Shown in pieces: positions 49,005-59,672 of a DNA stretch of 64,000 bases. The notes under the pieces were generated by a model, which was given only the letters and a program-made list of their open reading frames with translations, did not search any database and was not told where the DNA came from. Origin of the DNA: Clostridia bacterium (GTDB taxonomy: Bacteria > Bacillota > Clostridia > Oscillospirales > CAG-272); the NCBI GenBank assembly GCA_017428635.1, contig JAFRQK010000044.1, positions 1-64,000 on the forward strand. The letters run 5' to 3'. A program made the position numbers and the translations under genes. Positions within the stretch are counted from its first letter, which is position 1; the number at the start of each line of letters is the position of its first letter.

Positions 49005-50495
49005 ATGAAAAAAGAAGATCTGCTGGAAGGTATCGGCGAGATCGACGAGAAGATCGTCGACGAGACCGGAAAGAAGAGAGCCGCATCGGGCGGAAGAAGG
49101 AAAATGAAGGTGCTGTTCTCCGTCATCGCTGCGGTGCTCGCACTGTCGATAATAGGATCGGTCGTTCTCGTGATGAACGTCACCCGGCCGTCTGCCGAAA
49201 CAGTAAATGAGGGCGATCCGACGCCTGCGGACACGAAAGCGTCCTCTCCGACGGGTAAGACGGAAGCCGATCTTGAGGTAAAAGAAGACGGCGCGTCTTA
49301 TTATTCCGTCGGCGAATACGGCAAAGGCGCGTCTCCCGCGGCGGGTGAACCCGAAGCGGACGGATACCCCGAACCGGCGGAGCCGTCGATCGCAGGAGAA
49401 CCCGGGATCTCGGACGACCCGGGAACTCCGCGCGAGCCAGGCGAACTTCCGGAGATCCCGATCAAAGAAACCGTCGCCGCCGACGCTTTCATTCTCACCG
49501 CCGCCGAATGGCGCGATCTGGACAACTGGCCGTTTTTCATGAACCTCGTCAATTCCGAAAAAATCGCGTTCCCGTCGTACGGCGTAGACCCGTGCTGCCG
49601 TGTGCGCGTCACCGTGACGGGAGCCGACGGCTCGCCTCTGAACGGAGAAAAGGTCGATCTGCTCGCGCCTGACGGATCGGTCCTGTTCTCCGCAGTCAGC
49701 GGAAAGGACGGTGCGGCGTACCTCTTCTGGGGCGAGGGCGAGAAGCCCGCGTCGGTCGCGTCCGGAGAAGTGAAAGCAGCCGTTGTTCTCAAGGGCGATA
49801 CGAGCGGAGAACAGGGAAGCGCTCTTTCGGTCGCAACCGAGGACGTGACGCTCGTGAAGACCCCGGAAGCGGCGCCGAAGACCGCTCTTCAGGTTTCGTT
49901 CATCATCGACACGACCGGCTCCATGGGCGACGAACTTGCGTACCTGCAGAAGGATTTCGCCTCGATCGCCGAGGATGCGGGCGTCGACGGAGTTACTTAT
50001 TCCGTCAACTTCTACCGGGACGAGGGCGACGAATACGTCACGAAATGCAATCCGTTCACGGGCGATATAGCGACCGTCAAATCGCTTTTGAACGACGAGT
50101 ACTGCGCGGGCGGCGGAGACACCCCCGAGGCGGTCGACCGGATCCTGAAAGACGCGATCACCGACAATGGCGACTGGTCGGAGGACTGCGAGAAGATCGC
50201 GTTCCTGATCTTCGACGCCCCGCCTCACTACGGCGTCGAGGAAACGGTAGCCGAGGCGATCCGTTCCGCGGCGTCCCGCGGGATCAGACTTATCCCCGTC
50301 GTCGCGTCGAACAGCGACCGAGAGACCGAACTGTTCGGCAGAGCGATCGCGGCGGTCACCGGCGGCACGTACGTGTTCCTCACCGACGACTCGGGCGTCG
50401 GAGGCGACCACCTCGAGCCCATCGTCGGCGACTTCGAGGTCGAACTCCTCCACGACGTCATCGTCAGGATCATAAACGAATACAAAGCCGGATAA
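49005..50495 (+). CDS. Membrane-anchored VWA-domain protein, possible anti-sigma factor
   Basis: 496 residues. A 35-residue basic cytoplasmic head (MKKEDLLEGIGEIDEKIVDE) is followed by one membrane helix (VLFSVIAAVLALSIIGSVVL) and a long Pro/Glu/Gly-rich outer linker (about 70-160). Residues 205-290 look like a carboxypeptidase-regulatory/Ig-like beta fold, and a von Willebrand A domain (about 300-490) has the MIDAS start DTTGSMGDE. The inner head could bind the sigma factor, and the outer VWA could sense a ligand or protein. Start chosen at GGAGGGAATATAAA-ATG. Confidence 0.82.
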   Translation: MKKEDLLEGIGEIDEKIVDETGKKRAASGGRRKMKVLFSVIAAVLALSIIGSVVLVMNVTRPSAETVNEGDPTPADTKASSPTGKTEADLEVKEDGASYYSVGEYGKGASPAAGEPEADGYPEPAEPSIAGEPGISDDPGTPREPGELPEIPIKETVAADAFILTAAEWRDLDNWPFFMNLVNSEKIAFPSYGVDPCCRVRVTVTGADGSPLNGEKVDLLAPDGSVLFSAVSGKDGAAYLFWGEGEKPASVASGEVKAAVVLKGDTSGEQGSALSVATEDVTLVKTPEAAPKTALQVSFIIDTTGSMGDELAYLQKDFASIAEDAGVDGVTYSVNFYRDEGDEYVTKCNPFTGDIATVKSLLNDEYCAGGGDTPEAVDRILKDAITDNGDWSEDCEKIAFLIFDAPPHYGVEETVAEAIRSAASRGIRLIPVVASNSDRETELFGRAIAAVTGGTYVFLTDDSGVGGDHLEPIVGDFEVELLHDVIVRIINEYKAG

Positions 50496-50522
50496 ACGGA
50501 ACGCGTTTACGGCGCGCAGAAC

Positions 50523-50556
50523 GAGCCCCGCGGAGTCATTCCGCGGGGCTCTTTTT
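50523..50556 (+). terminator. Terminator of the sigma/VWA operon
   Basis: GAGCCCCGCGGA (50523-50534) pairs with TCCGCGGGGCTC (50540-50551), followed by TTTTT. Confidence 0.92.
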
Positions 50557-50580
50557 CTGCGGAATAAAGGCAAATACCGC

Positions 50581-50610
50581 TTGACGCGATCCTTTCGGAT
50601 ATGGTAGAAT
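50581..50610 (+). promoter_or_regulatory. Promoter of the TIM-barrel isomerase gene
   Basis: TTGACG (50581-50586), 18 bp, TAGAAT (50605-50610), about 50 bp before the start codon. Confidence 0.6.
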
Positions 50611-50658
50611 ATTGGTGAAATAAAGCGCGGGAGGAATCCCGCGAACGGGAGGTAATAA

Positions 50659-51444
50659 ATGAAACTCGGAATCATCGACGGTTACACAAGAGACAGATTC
50701 GAATACGTTAAACGGCTGGGGCTCGACTTCATCGAGGTCTGCACCAATTTCGACCCCGAAACGGAGGATTTCATCAAGTCCCGCGACGATATAAAGGCGC
50801 TTATCGACGAGTTCGAGTTGCCGATCCTTTCGGTCGGACGCTGGAACGCTGAAGTCATCAAGAACAACGCGATCGACCGTTCCGTGGTCGATATGATCAA
50901 AAAGCAGATCGACGTCGTGGCGGACATCGGCTCGCCCGTCTTCAACCTCGGCGTCAACCGCGATAAGGAGCAGTCCCTTTTCAGGAACTACGTCCTCGCT
51001 GTCGAGTATCTTGAAGAGATGCTCGCTTACGCGAAGGAGCGCGGCGTCACCCTCGCTCTTTACAACTGCGACTGGAACAATTTCCTCTGCCGCGACAAGA
51101 CGTGGGAAGTCGTTCTCTCCCATTTCCCGGACCTCATGATCAAATACGACTGCTCGCATCCCTACGAGGCGGGGGAGGATTATATTTCCGAGCTCACGAA
51201 ATGGGCTCACCGCTTCGCTCACATGCATATCAAGGGCGTTCTCAAGGTCAACGGTCAGGGGCTCGACGATCCGCCGGCGGGCATCGACGATCTCCCGTGG
51301 CCGAAGATCTTCGCGATCCTTTACCTCGCGGGCTACGACAAGACGCTCTCGATCGAGCCGCATTCGGGCGTATGGACCGGCGATCTCGGCGACCGCGGAG
51401 TCGAATTCACCGTAAACTACATAAGACAGTTTATTCTGAGATAA
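50659..51444 (+). CDS. Sugar phosphate isomerase/epimerase family (AP endonuclease 2-type TIM barrel)
   Basis: 261 residues. MKLGIIDGYTRDRFEYVKRL and LDFIEVCTNFD open the barrel; IGSPVFNLGVNRDKEQSLFR, TLALYNCDW, DLMIKYDCSHPYEAG, FAHMHIKGVLKVNGQGLDDP and LSIEPHSGVW carry the acidic and His metal ligands in the order usual for this family. It probably isomerises a sugar or inositol derivative. It is monocistronic with its own promoter and terminator, so the substrate cannot be deduced. Confidence 0.82.
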   Translation: MKLGIIDGYTRDRFEYVKRLGLDFIEVCTNFDPETEDFIKSRDDIKALIDEFELPILSVGRWNAEVIKNNAIDRSVVDMIKKQIDVVADIGSPVFNLGVNRDKEQSLFRNYVLAVEYLEEMLAYAKERGVTLALYNCDWNNFLCRDKTWEVVLSHFPDLMIKYDCSHPYEAGEDYISELTKWAHRFAHMHIKGVLKVNGQGLDDPPAGIDDLPWPKIFAILYLAGYDKTLSIEPHSGVWTGDLGDRGVEFTVNYIRQFILR

Positions 51445-51457
51445 AATCAGCGAAAAA

Positions 51458-51491
51458 AAGCCCCTTTCTCACCCGGGAAAGGGGCTTTCCT
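51458..51491 (+). terminator. Terminator after the isomerase gene
   Basis: AAGCCCCTTTC (51458-51468) and GAAAGGGGCTT (51477-51487) form an 11-bp stem around TCACCCGG; A-run upstream and T-rich short tail. Confidence 0.85.
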
Positions 51492-51496
51492 GTTAA

Positions 51497-53650
<2,154 letters not shown>

Positions 53651-53653
<3 letters not shown>

Positions 53654-53903
53654 ACGCGAAGCGTTCATCAAATGACCCCCGGGTGTTTCCCGGGGGTCAA
53701 TTCATGCTCCGAAGGAGCAATTCACGGAGCGAAGCGAGAATTCATGCACCCGCCGGGTGCAATTCATTATTTAACCATACCATTACGATCTTCAGACGAT
53801 ACCTCGATGAATTGAAGGCTGCGCCTTCATGAATTGCATCATCCCGATGCATAAATTGCGCCGTGCCGGCGCATGAATTGAGCCCCGCATTGCCGCGGGG
53901 CTC
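53651..53903. repeat. Periodic hairpin array with AATTCAT / ATGAATT linkers
   Basis: At least eight small palindromes (5-10 bp stems, mostly 3-5-base loops) are separated by 7-bp linkers. The linker reads AATTCAT (53699, 53719 as AATTCAC, 53739, 53761) in the left half and its complement ATGAATT (53807, 53829, 53851 as ATAAATT, 53873) in the right half. Linker starts are 20-22 bp apart. The first and last hairpins (53651-53667, 53880-53903) and the strong one at 53673-53699 can end the converging ligA and PHP transcripts. No protein-coding gene is seen in the interval. Confidence 0.85.
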
Positions 53904-53909
53904 ATTGAT

Positions 53910-54611
53910 TCAGAATTCCGATTTCGCGCGGCCTCCGCGCATGAGCTTGTAGTTGCCCGATTCAAGGACGGAAAGAAGTTGTTCCATACTCGTTATCGGC
54001 TCTTCGGTAACAATACCTCCGTCCGGGACGTGGTGACGGTCGTGCTTGTCGGAGCCGGACGTGTAGATCACTCTCTTTCTTATCGACCGTCCGTACGACG
54101 CCCACGCGAGCGCCATCTCGTTGCGCGATCTCTGCTGGTTGTGGCCGTTGTAGACCTCGTATCCGTCGACGGACCACGGGTCGGTTATCGTGCATCCCGT
54201 TCTCATCGGATGCGCGTGGATCATCATCGCTCCGTTTTCATTCAGGAATGCGTGCGCTCCCCACACGTCCATATGGAGAAGTTCCGGGTGTCCTCTGAGG
54301 AACTCTTCGGTCACGCCGAATACGAGATAGTCGTTCGAATTCTCGTAAAGTCTCAGCTCTATCCCGAAGAGGACGTTCAGCCGGTCGCCCGCCGCTTCTT
54401 TCGCGAGGCGAAGGGCGCGCATCTGTTTGTCGACCATCGCGCCGTAGGAGTCGGGATCGTCCTCGTCAAACTCGTAGCGGCTGAAATGGTTCGTCAGTAC
54501 TATCGTGTCGTAGCCCAGCGCGATATATTTTTCCACCGTATCGGCGGCGCACTCGTCCGCGCAGCCGCTCGCCTCGGACGTGTGGCAGTGAAGTTCCGTT
54601 CTGTATTTCAT
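53910..54611 (-). CDS. PHP-domain phosphoesterase
   Basis: 233 residues. Metal-binding motifs of the PHP superfamily are visible: TELHCHTSEASGC (H-x-H), YDTIVLTNHFSRYEF, LFGIELRLYE, MMIHAHPMRTG and SGSDKHDRHHV. These proteins hydrolyse phosphoesters such as histidinol phosphate or nucleotide-like compounds. Length fits stand-alone members. It follows the solute-binding lipoprotein gene by 10 bp and is probably cotranscribed with it. Confidence 0.85.
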   Translation of the reverse strand: MKYRTELHCHTSEASGCADECAADTVEKYIALGYDTIVLTNHFSRYEFDEDDPDSYGAMVDKQMRALRLAKEAAGDRLNVLFGIELRLYENSNDYLVFGVTEEFLRGHPELLHMDVWGAHAFLNENGAMMIHAHPMRTGCTITDPWSVDGYEVYNGHNQQRSRNEMALAWASYGRSIRKRVIYTSGSDKHDRHHVPDGGIVTEEPITSMEQLLSVLESGNYKLMRGGRAKSEF

Positions 54612-54621
54612 TTCTCCTCCG

Positions 54622-56151
54622 TCAGTCTTCGATCTTGTTTACTGCTTTTACAAGCTGTTTCGCGTTGAAGTTGCAGATCCTTGCGTTCGATCTGTATCCG
54701 GACACGAGGTTCGTGTTATCGATCGTGAACGAGTCCTCGTAGTTCTGTAAGAACATTCCCATCTGGTTGAAGTCGGCGCCGGAATACAGGGCGATGAGGT
54801 CGTAGACCTTCGTCTGCAGGATTATGTCGATCATCTCGCGGCTTTCGAGGTCGAACACGCTCTGACCCTTGAGGAGCTTTTCGTAGTACGCCTCTTTGAC
54901 GTAGAACTGACTGAGCGCGCCGAGCGCCTCGGTGATCGCGTCGGTCATCCGGACGTTTGCGACCGTTCTCGGGATATATACGGCGGAATCCATGCCCATA
55001 CGCGCGTACGAGCAGTAATCCTTCTGGGACTCGGTCGCCTTGGGCATCGGGATGATACCGAACGAGACGTCAAATTTTCGCAGATCCATAGCGGATCGGG
55101 TATAAGCGAACTTGAAGAGCGCCCTGTTGTCTACGAAGAGATCGTCAAGCGTCTCGACTCCGTACACGGATTCGGCGGATTCGTCCGCCTTGTAGTTGGT
55201 CCCGGCGGTCTGCGCCTTGTTCGAGAAGATCGGGCACAGCTTGTCGGAGAGGTTGGAGATCTCGATGGGGAGCGTCTCGGCGACGGACGGTTTGCCTTCC
55301 TCGTCGAACTCGGTGATCTTGAGCCCCGCGGCGAAGATCCACGCGTATCCGGTGGGACTGACGTAGCGCCACGTTCCCGTGAAGTCCGGGTTTTCGGGAA
55401 CGGCCGACGCGATCTCTATCATCCTGTCGATCGTCCACTTGCCGTCCCTAACGGCCCCGTATATCTCATCGTCGCTGATGTCGAACATCTCCGTGACTTT
55501 TTTATTGAAAAGAATGCAGGTGGTATCCTGATAGTTCTGGACGACGATCGGCCCGGTGAGGAAGAAGAGGCGTCCGCAGATCGAATAGTCGTCTCTCAGC
55601 GAGGGGACCCACCACTCGCGGTCAAGATCCACGTAATCGAGATTGTCGACCTGCCTGATCACGGAAGCGTTCAGAAGCGTCTGCCCCGTCGTCTGGATCG
55701 AACCGCAAACGAGATCGTACGACGAACCGCCCGCGGTAACCTCGTTGATGACTCGGTCGGCGGTCACTTCGCCGTTCTCGGTGAGTACGTAGTCGATATT
55801 GACCCCGAAAAACTCCTCGACGTCCCTCTGTCTGAAGTAGACGGCGTCCTCTTCGATGATCCCCGTTTCCTGTTCCTTCTTGGGGAAGTTGGTGGAGCTT
55901 TCGTCGTCTCTGGTGATCAGATTGAAATCCTTACCGGCGAAATCGACGCCCGCTGCGATATCCTCGACGTATGCGGTGACGGCGTTCAGCTCGGCGTCCG
56001 AGACGTCTTCGGTCGCGGCCCCGGTGACGGTCGGCTGAGAATCCGTCTCTTTCGGGCCGCCGGTTTCGTTCGCGCCGCCTCTGCCGCACGAAGCGAAGAG
56101 CGGAAGGATCATAAAGAAAGCCAGGATAAGGATCAACGGTTTTTTCAACAT
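54622..56151 (-). CDS. Extracellular solute-binding lipoprotein (ABC-type family 1-like)
   Basis: 509 residues. Start chosen at MLKKPLILILAFFMILPLFA, whose signal peptide ends in a lipobox LFASCG; an in-frame ATG 23 codons upstream lacks a binding site. Body matches solute-binding protein architecture: GKDFNLITRDDESST, QRDVEEFFGVNIDYVLTENG, YDLVCGSIQTTGQTLLNASV, TTCILFNKKVTEMFDI, and GIIPMPKATESQKDYCSYAR near the hinge. It should capture a sugar or oligosaccharide at the cell surface. No permease genes are adjacent, so its transporter is elsewhere. Confidence 0.82.
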   Translation of the reverse strand: MLKKPLILILAFFMILPLFASCGRGGANETGGPKETDSQPTVTGAATEDVSDAELNAVTAYVEDIAAGVDFAGKDFNLITRDDESSTNFPKKEQETGIIEEDAVYFRQRDVEEFFGVNIDYVLTENGEVTADRVINEVTAGGSSYDLVCGSIQTTGQTLLNASVIRQVDNLDYVDLDREWWVPSLRDDYSICGRLFFLTGPIVVQNYQDTTCILFNKKVTEMFDISDDEIYGAVRDGKWTIDRMIEIASAVPENPDFTGTWRYVSPTGYAWIFAAGLKITEFDEEGKPSVAETLPIEISNLSDKLCPIFSNKAQTAGTNYKADESAESVYGVETLDDLFVDNRALFKFAYTRSAMDLRKFDVSFGIIPMPKATESQKDYCSYARMGMDSAVYIPRTVANVRMTDAITEALGALSQFYVKEAYYEKLLKGQSVFDLESREMIDIILQTKVYDLIALYSGADFNQMGMFLQNYEDSFTIDNTNLVSGYRSNARICNFNAKQLVKAVNKIED

Positions 56152-56261
56152 TGAGGTCTTTCCTTTCCCGCTGCGGCAGTCCGCCGCATTCAGCAGTTTT
56201 TCATTTAATAATTTTACCATCCGCAGGGCTTTTTGTCTACACCGTATTTCAGAAAAAAGAA

Positions 56262-56293
56262 AACTCCGCGTCCCTTTTTCGGGGCGCGGAGTT
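56262..56293 (-). terminator. Terminator of rplM-rpsI operon
   Basis: A 13-bp stem with G-U pairing (56262-56274 with 56281-56293) and loop TTTTTC; the minus-strand T-run corresponds to the A-rich stretch at 56252-56261. Confidence 0.88.
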
Positions 56294-56310
56294 CAAGCGC
56301 GTTTGAGAAA

Positions 56311-56712
56311 TTATCTCTTCGAGAACTGAGAAGCGCGACGTGCGGCTTTGAGACCGTACTTCTTTCTTTCTTTCATTCTCGGGTCGCGGGTGAGGAAGCC
56401 GGCCTTCTTGAGAGCCGCTCGATTCTCCTCGTCCGCAAGCAGGAGCGCTCTGGAGATTCCGTGACGGATAGCGCCCGCCTGACCGGAGATGCCGCCGCCG
56501 CGAACGTTTACGACGACGTCGAATTTTCCCTCGGAGCCGGTGACGCCGAAGGGCTGGTTGATGATGAGCTTCAGGGTCTCGAGACCGAAGTAATCGTCGA
56601 CGTCTCTGCCGTTGACGGTGATGGCGCCCGAGCCGGGATAAAGTCTTACGCGGGCGATGGAGCTCTTTCTTCTGCCCGTTCCGTAGAAATAAGGTTTAGC
56701 ACTCGTATACAT
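56311..56712 (-). CDS. rpsI: 30S ribosomal protein S9
   Basis: 133 residues. [20 protein letters not shown] is the family opening; [20 protein letters not shown] and the C-terminal [20 protein letters not shown] are diagnostic, with the terminal Arg that reaches the P-site tRNA. Encoded 17 bp after rplM, the universal pair. Promoter is the one ahead of rplM. Confidence 0.98.
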   Translation of the reverse strand: MYTSAKPYFYGTGRRKSSIARVRLYPGSGAITVNGRDVDDYFGLETLKLIINQPFGVTGSEGKFDVVVNVRGGGISGQAGAIRHGISRALLLADEENRAALKKAGFLTRDPRMKERKKYGLKAARRASQFSKR

Positions 56713-56729
56713 CTGTTCGGTCTCCTTTC

Positions 56730-57164
56730 TCAGATTTCTACCTCATAAGGAACAGGCTTCTGGGCCTGCTGCTTATGGTCGGGTCCGGCGTATGCGAAAA
56801 GACGCGTGATGGCGCGATCGCCGATGGAGTTCTTCGGGAGCATGCCCTTGACCGCGAGTCTCATCGCAAATTCGGGTTTCTCCGCCATCAGCTTCGCGTA
56901 CTTCGTCTCTTTGAGTCCGCCGATGTAGCCGGAATGCGTGCGGTAGTACTTCTGCTCAAGCTTCTTGCCCGTGAGGACGGCTTTGTCGCAGTTCACGATG
57001 ACGACGAATTCGCCGCAGTCAACGTGAGGGGTGAATTCGGGGCGGTGTTTGCCCCTGAGGATGTTCGCCGCGGTGACAGCCGTTTTGCCGAGGGGCTTTC
57101 CGGCCGCGTCAAGTATATACCAACCGCGCTGAACGGTCTCTTTTTTTGCCATAAAGGTTGACAT
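56730..57164 (-). CDS. rplM: 50S ribosomal protein L13
   Basis: 144 residues from [25 protein letters not shown] is spaced for this ATG and not for the one 24 codons upstream. Conserved [55 protein letters not shown] and MLPKNSIGD are all present. First gene of the rplM-rpsI operon. Confidence 0.98.
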   Translation of the reverse strand: MSTFMAKKETVQRGWYILDAAGKPLGKTAVTAANILRGKHRPEFTPHVDCGEFVVIVNCDKAVLTGKKLEQKYYRTHSGYIGGLKETKYAKLMAEKPEFAMRLAVKGMLPKNSIGDRAITRLFAYAGPDHKQQAQKPVPYEVEI

Positions 57165-57207
57165 TTTAGGCCTCCGTTTTGAGTTTCTTTTTTCAGTGAC
57201 GGAGAAC

Positions 57208-57236
57208 ATTTTATCACACGCGGATACCCTTGTCAA
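57208..57236 (-). promoter_or_regulatory. rplM: rplM-rpsI promoter
   Basis: Minus strand TTGACA (57231-57236), 17 bp, TAAAAT (57208-57213). It is divergent from the rpmH promoter across a T-rich, gene-free interval. Confidence 0.8.
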
Positions 57237-57378
57237 TACTTTTTTCTCAAAAAATCCCGATATTTTGATTTGGCTTTATAAGAACTCTCTTGATCTCGTT
57301 TTTTCTCTGTTTTTCTCTCTCGTTCTCAAACGCGATGCAAAAATTTTTTTCGCGGAGCAAAAAGTTTCAATGTTTTTC

Positions 57379-57408
57379 TTGACAAGAGGCATCCTTTTAT
57401 ACTATAAT
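57379..57408 (+). promoter_or_regulatory. rpmH: rpmH promoter
   Basis: TTGACA (57379-57384), 18 bp, TATAAT (57403-57408), 65 bp before rpmH. The 308-bp gap 57165-57472 holds only these two divergent promoters in pyrimidine-rich DNA; no dnaA gene or DnaA-box cluster is seen. Confidence 0.82.
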
Positions 57409-57472
57409 TATGCTTGTCTATCTGCGCGATAACGATTAATCGGTCAACCCGGTATATAAAGGAGGGAGAAAA

Positions 57473-57607
57473 ATGCTCAGGACATATCAGCCCAAGAAGA
57501 GACACAGAAGCCGCGAGCACGGTTTCAGAAAGAGAATGGCGACCGCCGACGGGAGAAAGGTCCTCAAAAGACGCCGTATGAAAGGCCGCAAGAGACTTAC
57601 TCACTGA
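57473..57607 (+). CDS. rpmH: 50S ribosomal protein L34
   Basis: 44 residues: [20 protein letters not shown], then [20 protein letters not shown] and RLTH. This is the full conserved L34 sequence. GGAGGGAG precedes the ATG. It begins the rpmH-rnpA-yidD-yidC-jag cluster. Confidence 0.98.
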   Translation: MLRTYQPKKRHRSREHGFRKRMATADGRKVLKRRRMKGRKRLTH

Positions 57608-57676
57608 TTCCGGTAAATAACGGAGAACAAGCGACATAACCTCCTTCCCGGGGGTTATTGTTTTGAGGAAACACTC

Positions 57677-58069
57677 ATGAAGATCTATCCCTTGAACCGA
57701 AACTATCTTTTCGGCAAGGCGTACAAAAACGGAACCCGCGCGTCCTCCCGCTCGCTCACGCTCTACGTTCTGCGTGACAGGGAAGCGGACAGGATCGCGG
57801 CGGGGACCCCGGGCGGCGCACGGGTCAACCGTCTCGGGATATCGGCCTCAAAAAAGATCGGAGGCGCCGTTGAGAGAAACAGAGCGAAAAGAGTCATCAG
57901 GGAAGCGTACAGGCAGATAGACGCGGAACTGACGCTCAAAAAAGGATGGCTGATCGTGATTTCGGCACGCACGCCCTCAACGGTCTTGAAGATGCAGGAA
58001 GTTCGTCGCGACCTGAAATACTGCCTTTACAAGGCGGAAATGATCGACGGTGAGGAACCGTCGAGGTGA
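57677..58069 (+). CDS. rnpA: Ribonuclease P protein component
   Basis: 130 residues. YLFGKAYKNGTRASSRSLTL, NRLGISASKKIGGAVERNRA and KRVIREAYRQIDAEL are the RnpA signatures, including the RNR basic motif. With the RNA subunit it trims tRNA 5' ends. Lies 69 bp after rpmH, in the standard cluster; overlaps nothing, with the yidD start 4 bp downstream. Confidence 0.96.
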   Translation: MKIYPLNRNYLFGKAYKNGTRASSRSLTLYVLRDREADRIAAGTPGGARVNRLGISASKKIGGAVERNRAKRVIREAYRQIDAELTLKKGWLIVISARTPSTVLKMQEVRRDLKYCLYKAEMIDGEEPSR

Positions 58070-58073
58070 CCCT

Positions 58074-58475
58074 ATGGAAAAAGAAAAAACCGGGCGGAGC
58101 GCTCGCTTTTTGAAGCGGGTCCTGCGCGCCGCGCTCTTCGTCTTATCGATCCCGGGGAAGATCTTATCTTTGCCCGTGGCGGCATACCGGAGGTTTTTGT
58201 CCCCCGCGAAGAGTTCGCCGTCGTGCAGATTCAGCCCGACCTGTTCCGAATACGCTCTCATTTCGTTCAGAGAGTGGGGCGCCGTGATCGGCGGAGCGCT
58301 CGCCCTGTGGCGCGTGCTCAGATGCAATCCGTTCTCGAAGGGCGGGGAAGATCCCGTCCCCGTGAACCCCGTTCGGCGCAGGATACTGAATTTTATCCGG
58401 GACGCGGATCCGTCGAAAGAAGACGAACCGTCGCCCGGCGGGGAGCGGACGCTTCCCGATGAGGAAAGGACATAA
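58074..58475 (+). CDS. yidD: Membrane protein insertion efficiency factor YidD
   Basis: 133 residues, longer than the common 70-90. The core PVAAYRRFLSPAKSSPSCRF, SPTCSEYALISFREWGAVIG, GALALWRVLRCNPFSKGGED is the YidD family signature with three Cys. A basic N-terminal extension and an acidic, probably disordered C-terminal tail add length. It aids YidC in inserting membrane proteins. Start at MEKEKTG follows CGAGGTG; an upstream ATG lies within rnpA. Confidence 0.93.
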   Translation: MEKEKTGRSARFLKRVLRAALFVLSIPGKILSLPVAAYRRFLSPAKSSPSCRFSPTCSEYALISFREWGAVIGGALALWRVLRCNPFSKGGEDPVPVNPVRRRILNFIRDADPSKEDEPSPGGERTLPDEERT

Positions 58476-58481
58476 TATCAA

Positions 58482-59639
58482 ATGTTTGATTTTCTTCTGA
58501 AACCACTCGGCTACGTGATCCAGTTCTTTTACTCGTTCACGCACAGCTATCTTCTGTCGGTACTGCTTTTCGCTCTGGTGATCGAGATCATTCTCTCGCC
58601 GCTCCAGATCAAGCAGCAGAAAACGTCGATAAAGCAGGCGAAACTGGCTCCCAAGGTAAAGGCGATCCAGAAGAAATACGCCGGCAGGACCGACAACGTC
58701 TCCAAGCAGAAAATGCAGCAGGAGACGATGGATCTTTACCGCGAAGAGGGGTTCAATCCCGCGGGCGGGTGCCTTCCCCTTCTGATCCAGCTCCCCGTTA
58801 TCCTCTGCGTGTGGAGGATAATCACACAGCCGCTGAAATATATCTGCGGCATCTCCGCCGAAGCCGTCACGAACCTGACGAATATGGCGAAAAACGTAGG
58901 CGTGAATCTCGGTACGTACACCGAGATGGGCCTTTCCAACTGGCTGAGAAGCGGATCTCAGTCCGCGCAGGCCGCCGCCGCTCATTTCCTTGACAAACCC
59001 ATCGCAGAGTACAGGCTCCCCGAGTTCAAACTGTTCTCGCTCGATCTGTCTCCCAACCCGTCCATCAACCCGATAAACTGGCTCGTTATCATCCCGGTCC
59101 TCGTCTTCCTTGCGATGTGGGGATCGATGGTGATAATGAAGAAGTTCACCTATCAGGCTCCCGAGGCGGCGGAGGCTCAGAACAAGATCAGCATGAAGAT
59201 CATGAACCTCGCGATGCCCGCGCTGTCCACCTGGTTCTCGTTCCAGATGCCCGCCGTCGTAGGCGTGTACTGGATCTTCAGAAACATCCTCTCCGTCGGC
59301 GAGAGATTCCTGATCTCCAAGATCTTCCCGATCCCGAAGATGACGGACGAGGAGATCGCCAAGGCCGAGAAGGAATACGGCGGAAAGATGAAAGAAAGGG
59401 AAGCCAACAAGCCTCCCGTCAGAAGTCTGCACCGTATAGACTGGGACGACGACGAGCTCCCGCCTCCCACTCCCGACACCGAGGAGGAAGACGAGGAGAA
59501 GGCCGAAGAGGCCGAAAAGGCCGAAGAGACCGTCGCCGAAGAAAAGAAGGCGGGCAGCGGACTTCTCGACCGCGCTCCCATGAAGGAAGACAGGAAAGAG
59601 AAGAAAGAAAAGAAAGAAAAAAAGAACAGAAAAGAGTGA
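58482..59639 (+). CDS. yidC: Membrane protein insertase YidC/Oxa1
   Basis: 385 residues. SVLLFALVIEIILSPLQIKQ carries the first helix, QQETMDLYREEGFNPAGGCL-PLLIQLP is the conserved cytoplasmic loop and second helix, and NPINWLVIIPVLVFLAMWGS plus the helix around PALSTWFSFQMPAVVGVYWI complete the core. The tail (from about 330) is very acidic, then Lys-rich, which may bind ribosomes. It inserts and folds membrane proteins. Confidence 0.95.
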   Translation: MFDFLLKPLGYVIQFFYSFTHSYLLSVLLFALVIEIILSPLQIKQQKTSIKQAKLAPKVKAIQKKYAGRTDNVSKQKMQQETMDLYREEGFNPAGGCLPLLIQLPVILCVWRIITQPLKYICGISAEAVTNLTNMAKNVGVNLGTYTEMGLSNWLRSGSQSAQAAAAHFLDKPIAEYRLPEFKLFSLDLSPNPSINPINWLVIIPVLVFLAMWGSMVIMKKFTYQAPEAAEAQNKISMKIMNLAMPALSTWFSFQMPAVVGVYWIFRNILSVGERFLISKIFPIPKMTDEEIAKAEKEYGGKMKEREANKPPVRSLHRIDWDDDELPPPTPDTEEEDEEKAEEAEKAEETVAEEKKAGSGLLDRAPMKEDRKEKKEKKEKKNRKE

Positions 59640-59672
59640 TCGCCTCGCGGCGACCGCCGTTGAAAGGATAAT

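Noticed and set aside
57165..57472. Replication origin (oriC) beside rpmH
   Set aside because: dnaA is not adjacent, and only one poor DnaA-box-like match (TTATCACAC) was seen, which overlaps the rplM promoter.
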